DNA of 64,000 bases, taken from contig NZ_VIQM01000006.1 of NCBI RefSeq assembly GCF_008520265.1, positions 36,701-100,700 of the forward strand. Reading direction: 5' to 3'. The DNA is from Sphingobacterium cavernae (GTDB taxonomy: Bacteria; Bacteroidota; Bacteroidia; Sphingobacteriales; Sphingobacteriaceae). The notes under the pieces were generated by a model, which saw only the letters and a program-made list of their open reading frames with translations, was not told where the DNA came from and did no database searches. Positions 42,624-51,744 of the stretch are shown here, piece after piece. Position numbers and translations under genes: made by a program. Positions within the stretch are counted from its first letter, which is position 1. Each line of letters opens with the position of its first letter.

Positions 42624-43934
42624 CTATTTTTTGACAAAATCTTTTACCCAAGTTAGCATTTTTGTATGCTGTTCTGGATACGTCCAATGTCCAGTTTCTT
42701 GGATTAAATAAAGCTCTTTCGGTGCATTTATTTGGTTGTATGCCGCATAGTAGGACGTCGGTGGACAAGTTTCATCGTTATATCCCCAAGTGTAAAAACC
42801 AGGAACTGTAATCATCTTCGAAAAATTAACAACGTCATAATAAGCTGAAGTTTCAACCTTTTGTTTTGTTGGTATTTGTGAAGGATTATTAGATGTGAAC
42901 ATATGCGGCCAGCCACCAGCTCTATTGTGCATGTAACCCGTCAGATCGCATAACGCTGGATATAGCGACACAAGACCTTTCACTTTTTTGTTTAGAGCGG
43001 CAGTTGTTATAGACAATGCTCCTCCTTGACTACCTCCCCAAAGTATAATGTTTGAATTGTCAACTTCGGCTAATGAAGCAAGCACATCTACCGCTCTACT
43101 GCAACCGATGTATACTCTTTTGTAATAGTAATTGTCTTTATTGTCCAGATTGATAGTTGGATACCCTCGAAGTGCCCCTGCTGAAAGATCGTTATATAGG
43201 CTTACATCATTCGTAACTGCTATTCCATGGATTCCAACTTGTAAGGTTACAAAGCCTTGCTCTGCTTGATCGATCATTCCATTGTACGGTCTAATACCAG
43301 CACCTGGGACGTGTAAAATGGCAGGATATTTACCTGACTTTTTAGGTGTTGTTAGTATACCATACATTTGACTATTGTCAATATTTCTATAGCTAATGTG
43401 ATAGACGTTTGTATTTGCAGTACATTTCTCAGGTAATAATGTGTATTTCACGTCTAATGGTATTCTATCTGATTTTTCCAATTCTGATTGCCAAAATGCC
43501 GAAAAATCGTTCGGTAGTTTTTGTGTGGGTCTGATTTTTTCTGGTGCAACGGCAGCTGTTGCTATTCCTCGGTAATCGATACCGTCCACGTTAACTTTTA
43601 CCTCACAACGAATAAATCCAGGGGTATCAAGAGATAGTTGTTTACCGACCTCAACGTTTTCTTTATCAATTTTGATTGTACCTTTTTGATCGGCAGTCAT
43701 TTTCTCTAGTCCAATTGTGTAACTAGCAGTCACGTTTTTCATTGGCACATGATTCTTAATTATCGTGGTTGTAAATTTGATTTTTTCACCCGGCGCATAG
43801 GTCCAATCTGCTTTATTTGGTGTCACAAGCACTTGTATAACTTGATTGTTTCGCGATTGGCTAATTCCCTTAAAATATAGACCACAACAGAATACAGAAA
43901 GTAATAGATAAGTTAGGATGTTTTTGATTTTCAT
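42624..43934 (-). CDS. Secreted acetyl xylan esterase (AXE1 / cephalosporin-C deacetylase family)
   Basis: A 436-residue alpha/beta hydrolase that removes acetyl groups from xylan or other carbohydrates in the periplasm or outside the cell. An N-terminal signal peptide (about 1-25) is followed by a beta-sandwich-like domain (about 30-130), then the AXE1 catalytic domain. The nucleophile Ser is in LWGGSQGGALS, and YTWGYNDETCPPTS and the late ETGHW supply the acid and His. It is single-gene, convergent with rplQ, and fits a polysaccharide-using lifestyle. Confidence 0.85.
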   Translation of the reverse strand: MKIKNILTYLLLSVFCCGLYFKGISQSRNNQVIQVLVTPNKADWTYAPGEKIKFTTTIIKNHVPMKNVTASYTIGLEKMTADQKGTIKIDKENVEVGKQLSLDTPGFIRCEVKVNVDGIDYRGIATAAVAPEKIRPTQKLPNDFSAFWQSELEKSDRIPLDVKYTLLPEKCTANTNVYHISYRNIDNSQMYGILTTPKKSGKYPAILHVPGAGIRPYNGMIDQAEQGFVTLQVGIHGIAVTNDVSLYNDLSAGALRGYPTINLDNKDNYYYKRVYIGCSRAVDVLASLAEVDNSNIILWGGSQGGALSITTAALNKKVKGLVSLYPALCDLTGYMHNRAGGWPHMFTSNNPSQIPTKQKVETSAYYDVVNFSKMITVPGFYTWGYNDETCPPTSYYAAYNQINAPKELYLIQETGHWTYPEQHTKMLTWVKDFVKK

Positions 43935-44133
43935 AGATTTATGATTAATTTAAGTTTGCTTATAAGTAGTGATTTAAATATCAATATTTTATTGTTGCTA
44001 AATTTATTGTTTTAATATTTTTACATTCTAGTAAAGCATGTGATATCAGAATTGAGCTCAATCTTATTAATTGTTTTTTAATATAATAATGTAAAAATAG
44101 CAGATAAAGTACCCCAATTTCTTCGTACTTGAG

Positions 44134-44141
44134 TATATTTG
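44134..44141 (+). promoter_or_regulatory. Candidate -7 element of the arg cluster (TATATTTG)
   Basis: TATATTTG matches TAnnTTTG, 47 nt before the argD ATG. No clear -33 is seen. The rest of the 254-nt divergent gap to the esterase gene is AT-rich without further structure. Confidence 0.4.
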
Positions 44142-44188
44142 CTAGCAATGTTATTTTAATATTGAAATTGCCATAAAAGACATAAAAA

Positions 44189-45325
44189 ATGAATTTATTT
44201 AATGTTTACCCGATCAATCCAATAAACATTGTGAAGGCACAAGGATCAACTGTTTGGGATTCGGAAGGTAATGAATATCTTGACCTATATGGAGGTCACG
44301 CTGTTATTTCTATTGGACATACACATCCTCATTATGTGCAGCGTATCACGGAACAATTAAATAATATTGGATTCTATTCAAATTCTATAGAGATTCCTAT
44401 TCAGCAGCAGTTAGCGGCGCGATTAGGCGAGGTATCAGGTAAAGTAGATTACACATTATTCTTATGTAATTCAGGAGCTGAGGCGAATGAAAATGCATTG
44501 AAATTGGCTTCTTTTCACACTGGTCGTAAGAAAGTAATCGCTTTTACAAAGGCATTTCACGGACGTACGTCATTAGCTGTAGCGGCTACAGACAATCCAG
44601 CAATTGTTTCACCCGTTAATGAAACAGACAATGTCGTATTTCTTCCATTCAACGACGAAGATGCTTTAACAAATGCTTTTGCTGAATTTGGAAATGAAAT
44701 AGCAGCAGTTATTATTGAAGGTATTCAAGGTGTAGGCGGGATTCGTGAGGCATCGGTTTCATTTTTGAAACTAATCCGTTCATTGTGTGACCAATACGGA
44801 TCAGTATATATCGCAGACTCAGTACAGTGTGGTTATGGACGTACAGGACAATTTTACTCGCACGATTATTCCGGTGTTGAGGCAGATATTTATTCGATGG
44901 CCAAAGGAATGGGTAATGGTTTCCCAATCGGCGGTATTGCTATTGCTCCAAAATTCAAAGCTTCATACGGACTACTAGGTACTACATTTGGTGGCAATCA
45001 TTTGGCTTGTGCAGCAGCAGTAGCTGTATTAGATATTATTAAACAAGATGATTTGTTAGCAAATGCAGCTTCTGTGGGTTCATATTTGATCGAAGAACTA
45101 AAGAAGTTTGATAAGGTAGAAGAGGTAAGGGGCCGTGGCTTGATGATTGGTATTGACTTACCTGTGGAGTTAGCGAATGTGAAGAAAGATTTATTAGTGA
45201 AAAATAGAATTTTCACTGGAGAAGCTAAGCCTAATGTGATTCGTATTTTACCTGCATTGAATATCACAAAGGCGATTGCAGATCAATTTTTAACAGCTTT
45301 GGACGAACGTCTGAAAGCGCAATAA
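44189..45325 (+). CDS. argD: Acetylornithine/succinylornithine aminotransferase
   Basis: A 378-residue class III PLP aminotransferase making N-acyl-ornithine in arginine synthesis. CNSGAEANENALKLA (about 93-107), AFHGRTSLA and the PLP lysine Lys239 in YSMAKGMGNGFPIG are intact. The usual DEVQ motif reads DSVQ (Asp210 kept, Glu replaced by Ser). It heads the cluster argD-argF'-argB-proC-M20. Whether the acyl group is acetyl or succinyl depends on the downstream carbamoyltransferase. Confidence 0.9.
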   Translation: MNLFNVYPINPINIVKAQGSTVWDSEGNEYLDLYGGHAVISIGHTHPHYVQRITEQLNNIGFYSNSIEIPIQQQLAARLGEVSGKVDYTLFLCNSGAEANENALKLASFHTGRKKVIAFTKAFHGRTSLAVAATDNPAIVSPVNETDNVVFLPFNDEDALTNAFAEFGNEIAAVIIEGIQGVGGIREASVSFLKLIRSLCDQYGSVYIADSVQCGYGRTGQFYSHDYSGVEADIYSMAKGMGNGFPIGGIAIAPKFKASYGLLGTTFGGNHLACAAAVAVLDIIKQDDLLANAASVGSYLIEELKKFDKVEEVRGRGLMIGIDLPVELANVKKDLLVKNRIFTGEAKPNVIRILPALNITKAIADQFLTALDERLKAQ

Positions 45326-45350
45326 TATATATTCATAGATAACGATATCA

Positions 45351-46316
45351 ATGAAAAAATTCTTTTCAGTAGCGGATGTTGATAGTTTAGATGCTATCGT
45401 CAAAGAAGCTTTAGAATTAAAAGCAAATCCTAATGCAAATGAGGAATTAGGTAAACATAAAATGTTGGGCTTGGTATTTTTGAACCCAAGTTTACGTACA
45501 CGTCTTAGTACTCAAAAAGCGGCTATGAATCTTGGCATGAACGTGATGGTCATGAACATGGACAAAGATGGTTGGGCTTTGGAAACTCAAGATGGTGTGG
45601 TGATGAACGGCACCACAGTGGAACACATTCGTGAAGCTGCTGCAGTAATGGGAGAGTACTGCAACATTTTAGGTTTACGTTCGTTTCCTTCGTTAAAAGA
45701 TAAAGAAGCGGATTACACCGAAGATTTATTCAATAAGTTTATCAAATTCTGTGGTGTACCTGTAGTATCCTTAGAAAGTGCAACACGTCACCCATTGCAA
45801 AGTTTGACAGACTTGATCACGATTACGGAACACAAAAAAGTAGCTAAACCAAAAGTTGTATTGGCTTGGGCACCGCACATTAAGGCATTGCCTCAAGCTG
45901 TGCCTAATTCATTCGCAGAATGGATGTCGAAAGCGCAGGAGCAAGGTTTGGTTGATTTTACGGTGGCGCATCCTGCTGGATACGAGTTGTCAGAAGAATT
46001 TACTACTGGAGCGACTATTACCAATAATTTGGATGAAGCATTGACAGGTGCTGATTTTGTGTATGTGAAAAACTGGTCTTCTTACAAAGAGTACGGTCAA
46101 GTGTATCCAGTGTCTGAAAATTGGATGTTGGATAATCAAAAGTTGACATTGACCAATGATGCCAAAGTGATGCACTGTCTTCCGGTACGTCGTGATTTAG
46201 AATTGTCATCTGAGATATTGGATGGTCCAAATTCATTAGTCATTAAAGAAGCAAGCAACCGTGTTTGGGCGGCACAAGTTGTATTGAAAAGAATATTAGA
46301 AAGTCTAAATAAATAA
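45351..46316 (+). CDS. argF': N-acylornithine carbamoyltransferase (N-succinyl type likely)
   Basis: A 321-residue transcarbamylase that carbamoylates N-acylornithine, the variant arginine route of Bacteroidota. The carbamoyl-phosphate motif reads SLRTRLST (47-54), and HCLPVRR is the C-terminal signature. In the 80s loop, residue 90 is Val (NGTTVEHI). This position is Pro in Bacteroides succinyl enzymes and Glu in Xanthomonas acetyl enzymes, so the acyl preference is open but leans to succinyl. It lies 25 nt after argD. Confidence 0.9.
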   Translation: MKKFFSVADVDSLDAIVKEALELKANPNANEELGKHKMLGLVFLNPSLRTRLSTQKAAMNLGMNVMVMNMDKDGWALETQDGVVMNGTTVEHIREAAAVMGEYCNILGLRSFPSLKDKEADYTEDLFNKFIKFCGVPVVSLESATRHPLQSLTDLITITEHKKVAKPKVVLAWAPHIKALPQAVPNSFAEWMSKAQEQGLVDFTVAHPAGYELSEEFTTGATITNNLDEALTGADFVYVKNWSSYKEYGQVYPVSENWMLDNQKLTLTNDAKVMHCLPVRRDLELSSEILDGPNSLVIKEASNRVWAAQVVLKRILESLNK

Positions 46317-46325
46317 GCAGAAAAT

Positions 46326-47123
46326 ATGTCGAATAGTACATTGAATATTATTAAGATCGGTGGAAATGTAATTGATGATGATATTCAATTAGAAACTTTC
46401 TTGGAGAAATTCGCTTCCATACCTGGGAAAAAGGTATTGGTGCATGGAGGAGGAAAGATAGCTACGCGTTTGGCGACAAAATTGGGACTCGAGGCACAGA
46501 TGGTGGAAGGTCGTCGCATTACGGACAAAGATATGTTGGATGTCGTGACGATGGTGTATGCTGGTCTTACCAACAAGAATATTGTGGCTACGCTACAAAA
46601 ATATAAATGTGATGCAATTGGATTAAGTGGAGCGGATGGTAATGTCATCAAAGCTGTAAAACGTCCTGTTAAGGAAATTGATTATGGTTTTGCGGGTGAT
46701 ATTTTAGCAGATTCTGTTAATTCATTGGCTATTAAAAAGTTTTTGGATGCTGGATTTACACCAATTTTTTCAGCTATCACACATAATGGATCAGGGCAAT
46801 TGTTAAATACGAATGCCGATACCATTGCGGCAGCGTTGTCCACAGCCATGTCTGATCATTATGAGACATCCTTGATCTACTGTTTTGAAAAAAATGGTGT
46901 TTTATTGGATGTGAATGATGAGAATTCGGTAATTGAAAATATTACAGCTAAAGATTTTACAAAATACAAAGAGCGTGGAATTATCAGTGATGGTATGATT
47001 CCTAAGCTACAAAATGCATTTGATGCAATTAATAAAGGTGTCAAATCCGTTTATATTGGTAATGCATCAAATTTACATTTGTTTCAACAACAAAAATTCG
47101 GAACTTGCCTAATCAACAAGTAA
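46326..47123 (+). CDS. argB: Acetylglutamate kinase (or acyl-glutamate kinase)
   Basis: A 265-residue amino-acid kinase phosphorylating the N-acylglutamate carboxylate. IIKIGGNVIDD, VHGGGKIATRLA and the late NTNADTIAAALS with SDGMIPKLQNA are the family blocks. It starts 9 nt after argF'. The pathway partners argC, argG and argH are not in the window. Confidence 0.94.
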   Translation: MSNSTLNIIKIGGNVIDDDIQLETFLEKFASIPGKKVLVHGGGKIATRLATKLGLEAQMVEGRRITDKDMLDVVTMVYAGLTNKNIVATLQKYKCDAIGLSGADGNVIKAVKRPVKEIDYGFAGDILADSVNSLAIKKFLDAGFTPIFSAITHNGSGQLLNTNADTIAAALSTAMSDHYETSLIYCFEKNGVLLDVNDENSVIENITAKDFTKYKERGIISDGMIPKLQNAFDAINKGVKSVYIGNASNLHLFQQQKFGTCLINK

Positions 47124-47144
47124 TTTAATCAACAGACCTAAATC

Positions 47145-47945
47145 ATGAGTAAGATAACAATAATAGGATCGGGTAATATTGGATTTTCGCTGGCTAAGGG
47201 CTTAGTAAAATCTAATATTTACAAGGCGGAAGATATTGTCCTTACGCGAAGAACTTTGGCTTCTTTATCGGAAGAAGAAGCATTGGGATTCGGTGTGAGT
47301 GCAGATAATCCAACAGCTATTCAAGGTGCAGAAATCATCGTTTTGGCAGTATTGCCGCAACAGATTAAGAAGGTGATGGAAGATATCGCGCCCACTGTTC
47401 AGCCAAATCAAATTATTGTTTCTGTCGCATCAGGCGTTTCGTGTCAAGATGTGAAAGAAATTTTGGGTCAAGATAAAATTGTAGTTCGTGCTATGCCGAA
47501 TACGGCCATAGCTATTGGACAGTCAATGACTTGTATTGCTACGCAGAATGCAAGTGCAGAAGCCGTTGGAACAGTTGAAAAATTGTTCGAAGCAGTCGGT
47601 TCTGTTGTGGTTATTGAAGAGGATTTGATGACATCAGCAACAGCTCTGTGTGCGTGTGGTATTGCATTTTTCTTGCGAGCGATTCGTGCGGCTTCGCAGG
47701 GAGGCGTGGAAATTGGCTTTCATGCACACGATGCACTTAAAATGGCTATTCAAACCGCTAAAGGCGCAGCAGATTTGTTGTTGCAAACACATAACCATCC
47801 CGAAAGTGAAATCGACAAGGTTACCTCGCCTAAAGGATGTACCATAGCTGGACTAAATGAAATGGAACATAACGGACTGAGTTCAGCGTTTATTAAAGGA
47901 ATCAAATTGTCAGCGAAAAAAGCTGGCGGACTATATAATGAATAA
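47145..47945 (+). CDS. proC: Pyrroline-5-carboxylate reductase
   Basis: A 266-residue NADPH-dependent enzyme for the last step of proline synthesis. The Rossmann motif GSGNIGFSLAKGL is at the N-terminus. AMPNTAIAIGQSMT and the C-terminal VTSPKGCTIAGLNEMEHNGL are the P5CR signature. Its 3' end overlaps the M20 gene by 8 nt. The gene is embedded in the arg cluster, so proline and arginine synthesis are co-expressed from glutamate-derived intermediates. Confidence 0.95.
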   Translation: MSKITIIGSGNIGFSLAKGLVKSNIYKAEDIVLTRRTLASLSEEEALGFGVSADNPTAIQGAEIIVLAVLPQQIKKVMEDIAPTVQPNQIIVSVASGVSCQDVKEILGQDKIVVRAMPNTAIAIGQSMTCIATQNASAEAVGTVEKLFEAVGSVVVIEEDLMTSATALCACGIAFFLRAIRAASQGGVEIGFHAHDALKMAIQTAKGAADLLLQTHNHPESEIDKVTSPKGCTIAGLNEMEHNGLSSAFIKGIKLSAKKAGGLYNE

Positions 47946-49011
47946 GCATATAGATCAACTTATTGAAGATAGTAAATCTCTATTGGCACAGCTGATAGAG
48001 ATTCCTTCTTTTAGTAGGGAAGAGGATCAGACTGCTGATTGCATCAGTACGTTTCTTATCGAAAGAGGAATTTCGAATAATCAAGTTGGAAATAATGTGA
48101 TCGCTTACAATAAGTATTTTGATGAATCAAAACCAACAATCTTATTAAATTCTCACCACGATACCGTAAAGCCAAATCCTGGTTACACCAAAGATCCTTT
48201 CAAAGCAATTGTCGAAGACGGGAAACTATATGGCTTGGGATCTAATGATGCAGGCGGTTGTTTAGTTTCATTAATTGCTGCTTTTGTACATTATTATCAA
48301 GATAAAAATTTAGCTTATAATTTGTGTTTAATTGCTTCCGCAGAAGAAGAAATAACGGGTAAAAATGGTATTGAGGAAGCTTATAAGCATGTTGTAGATT
48401 GTGATTTTGCGATTGTAGGTGAACCAACCTTATTGGATTTGGCCGTAGCGGAGAAAGGTTTAATGGTGTTAGATTGTACGGCGCACGGCGAATCTGGGCA
48501 TGCTGCACGTGAAGAAGGAGTCAACGCAATTTACAATGCTATTGAAGATATTAATTGGTTCAATACCTATAAATTTCCGAAGGAATCAGAATTCTTAGGT
48601 CCTGTTAAAATGTCTGTTACGGTTATCAATGCTGGTTCGCAGCATAATGTCGTTCCAGCAGAATGTAAGTTTGTGGTGGATGTACGTACGACAGATGTAT
48701 ATTCGAATGTAGAAGTTCTTGAAATCATTCAGTCTCATGTAAAATCTGCTGTTCAGGCACGTTCTACCCGTTTGAATCCTTCTAATATAGCTATTGAGCA
48801 TCCAATTGTTCAAGCAGGGTTAAGCTTAGGGAAAAAGTTGTATGGAAGTCCTACAATGAGTGATCAAGCTTTATTGCCGATTCCATCAATTAAAGTTGGT
48901 CCAGGGTTTTCTGCGCGTTCGCATACTGCCGATGAGTTTATTCATATGCAGGAAATAGAAGAAGGGATAAAGTTTTATATTGAATTGTTAGGTAAAGTTC
49001 TATATAATTAA
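47938..49011 (+). CDS. argE: M20-family deacylase, probable N-acylornithine/acylcitrulline deacylase
   Basis: A 357-residue zinc peptidase of the M20 family. Metal ligands are in SHHDTVKPNPG, GSNDAGGCLVS, SAEEEITGKNG and VGEPTLLDLAVAEKG. The dimerisation domain (about 175-285) has GHAAREEGVNAIY. In the Bacteroidota route the acyl group leaves acylcitrulline, so the substrate may be that rather than acetylornithine. Translation is coupled to proC (8-nt overlap). A perfect bidirectional hairpin follows. Confidence 0.88.
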   Translation: MNKHIDQLIEDSKSLLAQLIEIPSFSREEDQTADCISTFLIERGISNNQVGNNVIAYNKYFDESKPTILLNSHHDTVKPNPGYTKDPFKAIVEDGKLYGLGSNDAGGCLVSLIAAFVHYYQDKNLAYNLCLIASAEEEITGKNGIEEAYKHVVDCDFAIVGEPTLLDLAVAEKGLMVLDCTAHGESGHAAREEGVNAIYNAIEDINWFNTYKFPKESEFLGPVKMSVTVINAGSQHNVVPAECKFVVDVRTTDVYSNVEVLEIIQSHVKSAVQARSTRLNPSNIAIEHPIVQAGLSLGKKLYGSPTMSDQALLPIPSIKVGPGFSARSHTADEFIHMQEIEEGIKFYIELLGKVLYN

Positions 49012-49043
49012 AAAAGGAAGTCTGATGACTTCCTTTTTTAATT
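49006..49043. terminator. Perfect 17-bp bidirectional terminator
   Basis: The 17-nt arms at 49006-49022 and 49027-49043 are exact reverse complements around TGAT. It contains the stop codons of both the M20 gene and the coiled-coil gene. Confidence 0.92.
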
Positions 49044-49596
49044 ATCTTAATTTCTTGACATCTCTTTCAGCCTTCTCAAAATCTCGTTCTAATTCCTTTA
49101 ATTTAATTTGTTGTTTACTGATTTTGATAATTTCTTTTTCTCTATCAATATCTGAAATTCGGTTTCTGCGGATTTTTTTATCAAGGGCATCTTCCATTTT
49201 CTCAATTTTAGAAGCCTGCTTTTTTATATTGCTTTCTAACTTGTTTGCTTTTTTTAATGCCTTGTCATATTTTTTAGCCGCTTTCTCACGAGCTTTTTGC
49301 TGTTTTTCAAGTTTCTTAGCTTGCTTTTCGACTTGTTTCTGACGTTTTTGTAACTCTTTTTCTGCTTTTAATCTTTCTTTTTCGGCTTTTTGTGCGGCCT
49401 TCTCCGCTTCCAAATTTGCTTTCAAAAGAGCTTGTTCTTGTAGACGTTTTTGTTCTTCTGTAAGTAAAGTAGGGGCAATCGTGTCTGGCTTAGTTGATTC
49501 GATAGATGTAGTTGTGTTGACAGGTTGTTGCGCTTTCGTAATACCTGCAAATGCAACTAATACAGTAAGTGCTATGATTTTTATTGTTTTCATCAT
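49042..49596 (-). CDS. Secreted Lys/Ala/Glu-rich coiled-coil protein
   Basis: A 184-residue protein starting MMKTIKIIALTVLVAFAGITKAQ, a signal peptide; upstream in-frame codons to 49677 are ignored. After a Thr/Ser linker the rest (about 55-184) is almost all helix-forming Lys, Glu, Ala and Gln, with heptad-like spacing (KAEKERLKAEKELQKRQKQV), so a long periplasmic coiled coil is expected. No catalytic residues are seen. Similar proteins in Bacteroidota are of unknown role. It is convergent with the arg cluster. Confidence 0.8.
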   Translation of the reverse strand: MMKTIKIIALTVLVAFAGITKAQQPVNTTTSIESTKPDTIAPTLLTEEQKRLQEQALLKANLEAEKAAQKAEKERLKAEKELQKRQKQVEKQAKKLEKQQKAREKAAKKYDKALKKANKLESNIKKQASKIEKMEDALDKKIRRNRISDIDREKEIIKISKQQIKLKELERDFEKAERDVKKLR

Positions 49597-49659
49597 TCTT
49601 ATATGTATATTTTGACTAATGAAACAGTCAAAAAGTTTAACACAAATATAAAAAACAAA

Positions 49660-49691
49660 AAAGAGTAGCATATGCAATTATGCTACTCTTT
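49660..49691 (-). terminator. Terminator of glyS
   Basis: AAAGAGTAGCATA (49660-49672) pairs perfectly with TATGCTACTCTTT (49679-49691), loop TGCAAT. On the minus strand it is 26 nt after the glyS stop and runs into a T-rich stretch. Confidence 0.8.
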
Positions 49692-49716
49692 CAATTTTAT
49701 TGTAGAGGAATCGCTA

Positions 49717-51186
49717 TTATACTAGTTGTTCTAACAAACCTGTTAAACTAACACGCTCACCTATTATGCGGCTTAAATCAGCGATTGCAACGCGTTCTTG
49801 CTCCATCGAATCACGGTGACGAATAGTTACCATATTGTCTTCTAGAGATTGGTGATCTACTGTGATACAGTATGGCGTTCCGATAGCATCTTGACGACGG
49901 TAACGCTTACCAATCGCATCCTTCTCATCGTATTGAATATTGTAATCCAATTTCAATTTAGCCATGATTTCACGCGCTTTCTCTGGAAGACCATCTTTCT
50001 TTGTCAATGGTAATACAGCCGCTTTCACAGGTGCAATTGCTGGGTGGAATTTTAATACAACACGTGAATCTTGTTTTTCTTCTGTCGAAAGATCTTCGTG
50101 AACCAAAGAATTGGCTAATACTGTCAAGAATAGACGATCCAAACCAATTGACGTCTCAACTACATAAGGAATATAGTTTTGATTGATCTCTGGATCGAAA
50201 TATTGCATTTTCTTTTTCGAATATTCTTGATGTTGTTTTAAGTCGAAATCTGTGCGGGAGTGAATACCTTCAACTTCTTTGAAACCAAATGGGAATTCGT
50301 ATTCGATATCTACAGCGGCATTCGCGTAATGCGCTAACTTAGCGTGATCGTGGTAACGGTATTTTACTGGATCTGCACCTAAAGCTAAATGCCATTTTAA
50401 GCGAGTTTCTTTCCATTTTGCGTACCATTCCATCTCAGTACCTGGACGTACGAAGAATTGCAACTCCATTTGTTCAAACTCGCGCATACGCATGATAAAC
50501 TGACGCGCAATGACTTCATTACGGAAAGCTTTACCAATCTGAGCAATACCAAAAGGAATTTTCATTCTTCCTGTTTTCTGAACATTCAAGAAGTTTACGA
50601 AGATACCTTGCGCTGTTTCTGGGCGTAAATATACTTTCTCCGCTCCATCAGCCATCGCGCCCATTTGTGTATCAAACATCAAATTAAACTGGCGAACTTC
50701 AGTCCAATTTTTAGTGCCTGAAATTGGACATACGATGTTGTGATCTTCGATGATTGTTTTCAAACGCGCTAAATCGTCTGCATTCAATGCATCGTCTAAG
50801 TCTTGTTGTAATTGAGCTGCTTTATCTGTTTTACCGTCTTTTTCATAACGATCGATTTTATCTTCGATCAATTGATCTGCACGGTAACGTTTTTTTGAAT
50901 CTTTATTATCGATCATTGGATCGTTGAATCCATCTACGTGCCCAGAAGCTTTCCAAGTCGTAGGGTGCATGAAAATTGCAGCGTCAATACCTACAATGTT
51001 TTCGTTCAATTGCACCATGGATTTCCACCAATATGTCTTCAGGTTGTTCTTTAGTTCTGAACCTAATTGTCCGTAATCATATACGGCACTCAAACCGTCA
51101 TAAATCTCACTTGAAGGAAATACAAAACCGTATTCTTTAGCGTGTGATATAATGTTTTTGAAAAAGTCGTCTGTTTGTTTGCTCAT
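49717..51186 (-). CDS. glyS: Glycyl-tRNA synthetase, dimeric archaeal/eukaryal type
   Basis: A 489-residue class II synthetase charging tRNA-Gly as an alpha2 dimer. Motif 2 is in VIARQFIMRMREFEQMELQF, and motif 3 in VVETSIGLDRLFLTVLA. The C-terminal anticodon-binding domain (about 380-489) is present. The start MSKQTDDFFKNIISHAK is preferred to the in-frame ATG 9 nt upstream. It is single-gene and followed by a strong hairpin. Confidence 0.95.
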   Translation of the reverse strand: MSKQTDDFFKNIISHAKEYGFVFPSSEIYDGLSAVYDYGQLGSELKNNLKTYWWKSMVQLNENIVGIDAAIFMHPTTWKASGHVDGFNDPMIDNKDSKKRYRADQLIEDKIDRYEKDGKTDKAAQLQQDLDDALNADDLARLKTIIEDHNIVCPISGTKNWTEVRQFNLMFDTQMGAMADGAEKVYLRPETAQGIFVNFLNVQKTGRMKIPFGIAQIGKAFRNEVIARQFIMRMREFEQMELQFFVRPGTEMEWYAKWKETRLKWHLALGADPVKYRYHDHAKLAHYANAAVDIEYEFPFGFKEVEGIHSRTDFDLKQHQEYSKKKMQYFDPEINQNYIPYVVETSIGLDRLFLTVLANSLVHEDLSTEEKQDSRVVLKFHPAIAPVKAAVLPLTKKDGLPEKAREIMAKLKLDYNIQYDEKDAIGKRYRRQDAIGTPYCITVDHQSLEDNMVTIRHRDSMEQERVAIADLSRIIGERVSLTGLLEQLV

Positions 51187-51232
51187 AAGAAGCAAATATA
51201 TAGAAAGGTTATCAAAGTGGCAAAAGTAAAGA

Positions 51233-51736
51233 TTATTGGTAATTAGAATTAAGCAGTGCTATGAATTTCTTAACCACAAGAGGTGTATCTTCTGTCAAAT
51301 CAATAAAATAGGTTAACTGCCAATATTGGGTTTTGATAGCTTGTTTGCTGTCGGGTTTATCCCATGATGGATAAATTCTGAAACCTCGTTTGCCATCATG
51401 TATGTACTTTAAAATTTTATTTTCGAGAAGGGCTTGTTTGGAGAAGATAAAGACTCCTTTTCTAGCGTCATCATTCGTCGCTATAATGTAAAAGTCGAAC
51501 GGATCTGAATAATGAAAAGGTTCTGTAGTGCCATTTGCATTTCTCTTCCATAGAGTTACAAACTGACCAATTTTTTTAGGTGTTATTTTGGCTTTTCTGA
51601 ACTTATAGTTTTGGGTTCCAATGGTAAAATTGAAACCCAAATATTCATCACACTCATCTTCTCTATGGAGATTGCAAATTTGTAAATCGAGATTTTTTAA
51701 AATCTTAACATCAAGAAATAGTAATTCTTCAATCAT
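51233..51736 (-). CDS. MepB-family protein
   Basis: A 167-residue soluble protein of the MepB family, named after the third gene of the Staphylococcus aureus mepRAB operon. The central KFRKAKITPKKIGQFVTLWK, the FDFYIIA strand and GKRGFRIYPSWD near the C-terminus are the family pattern. The biochemical role is unknown; an MATE pump gene is not nearby. It begins 8 nt after bcp on the same strand. Confidence 0.85.
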   Translation of the reverse strand: MIEELLFLDVKILKNLDLQICNLHREDECDEYLGFNFTIGTQNYKFRKAKITPKKIGQFVTLWKRNANGTTEPFHYSDPFDFYIIATNDDARKGVFIFSKQALLENKILKYIHDGKRGFRIYPSWDKPDSKQAIKTQYWQLTYFIDLTEDTPLVVKKFIALLNSNYQ

Positions 51737-51744
51737 TAGATTTA

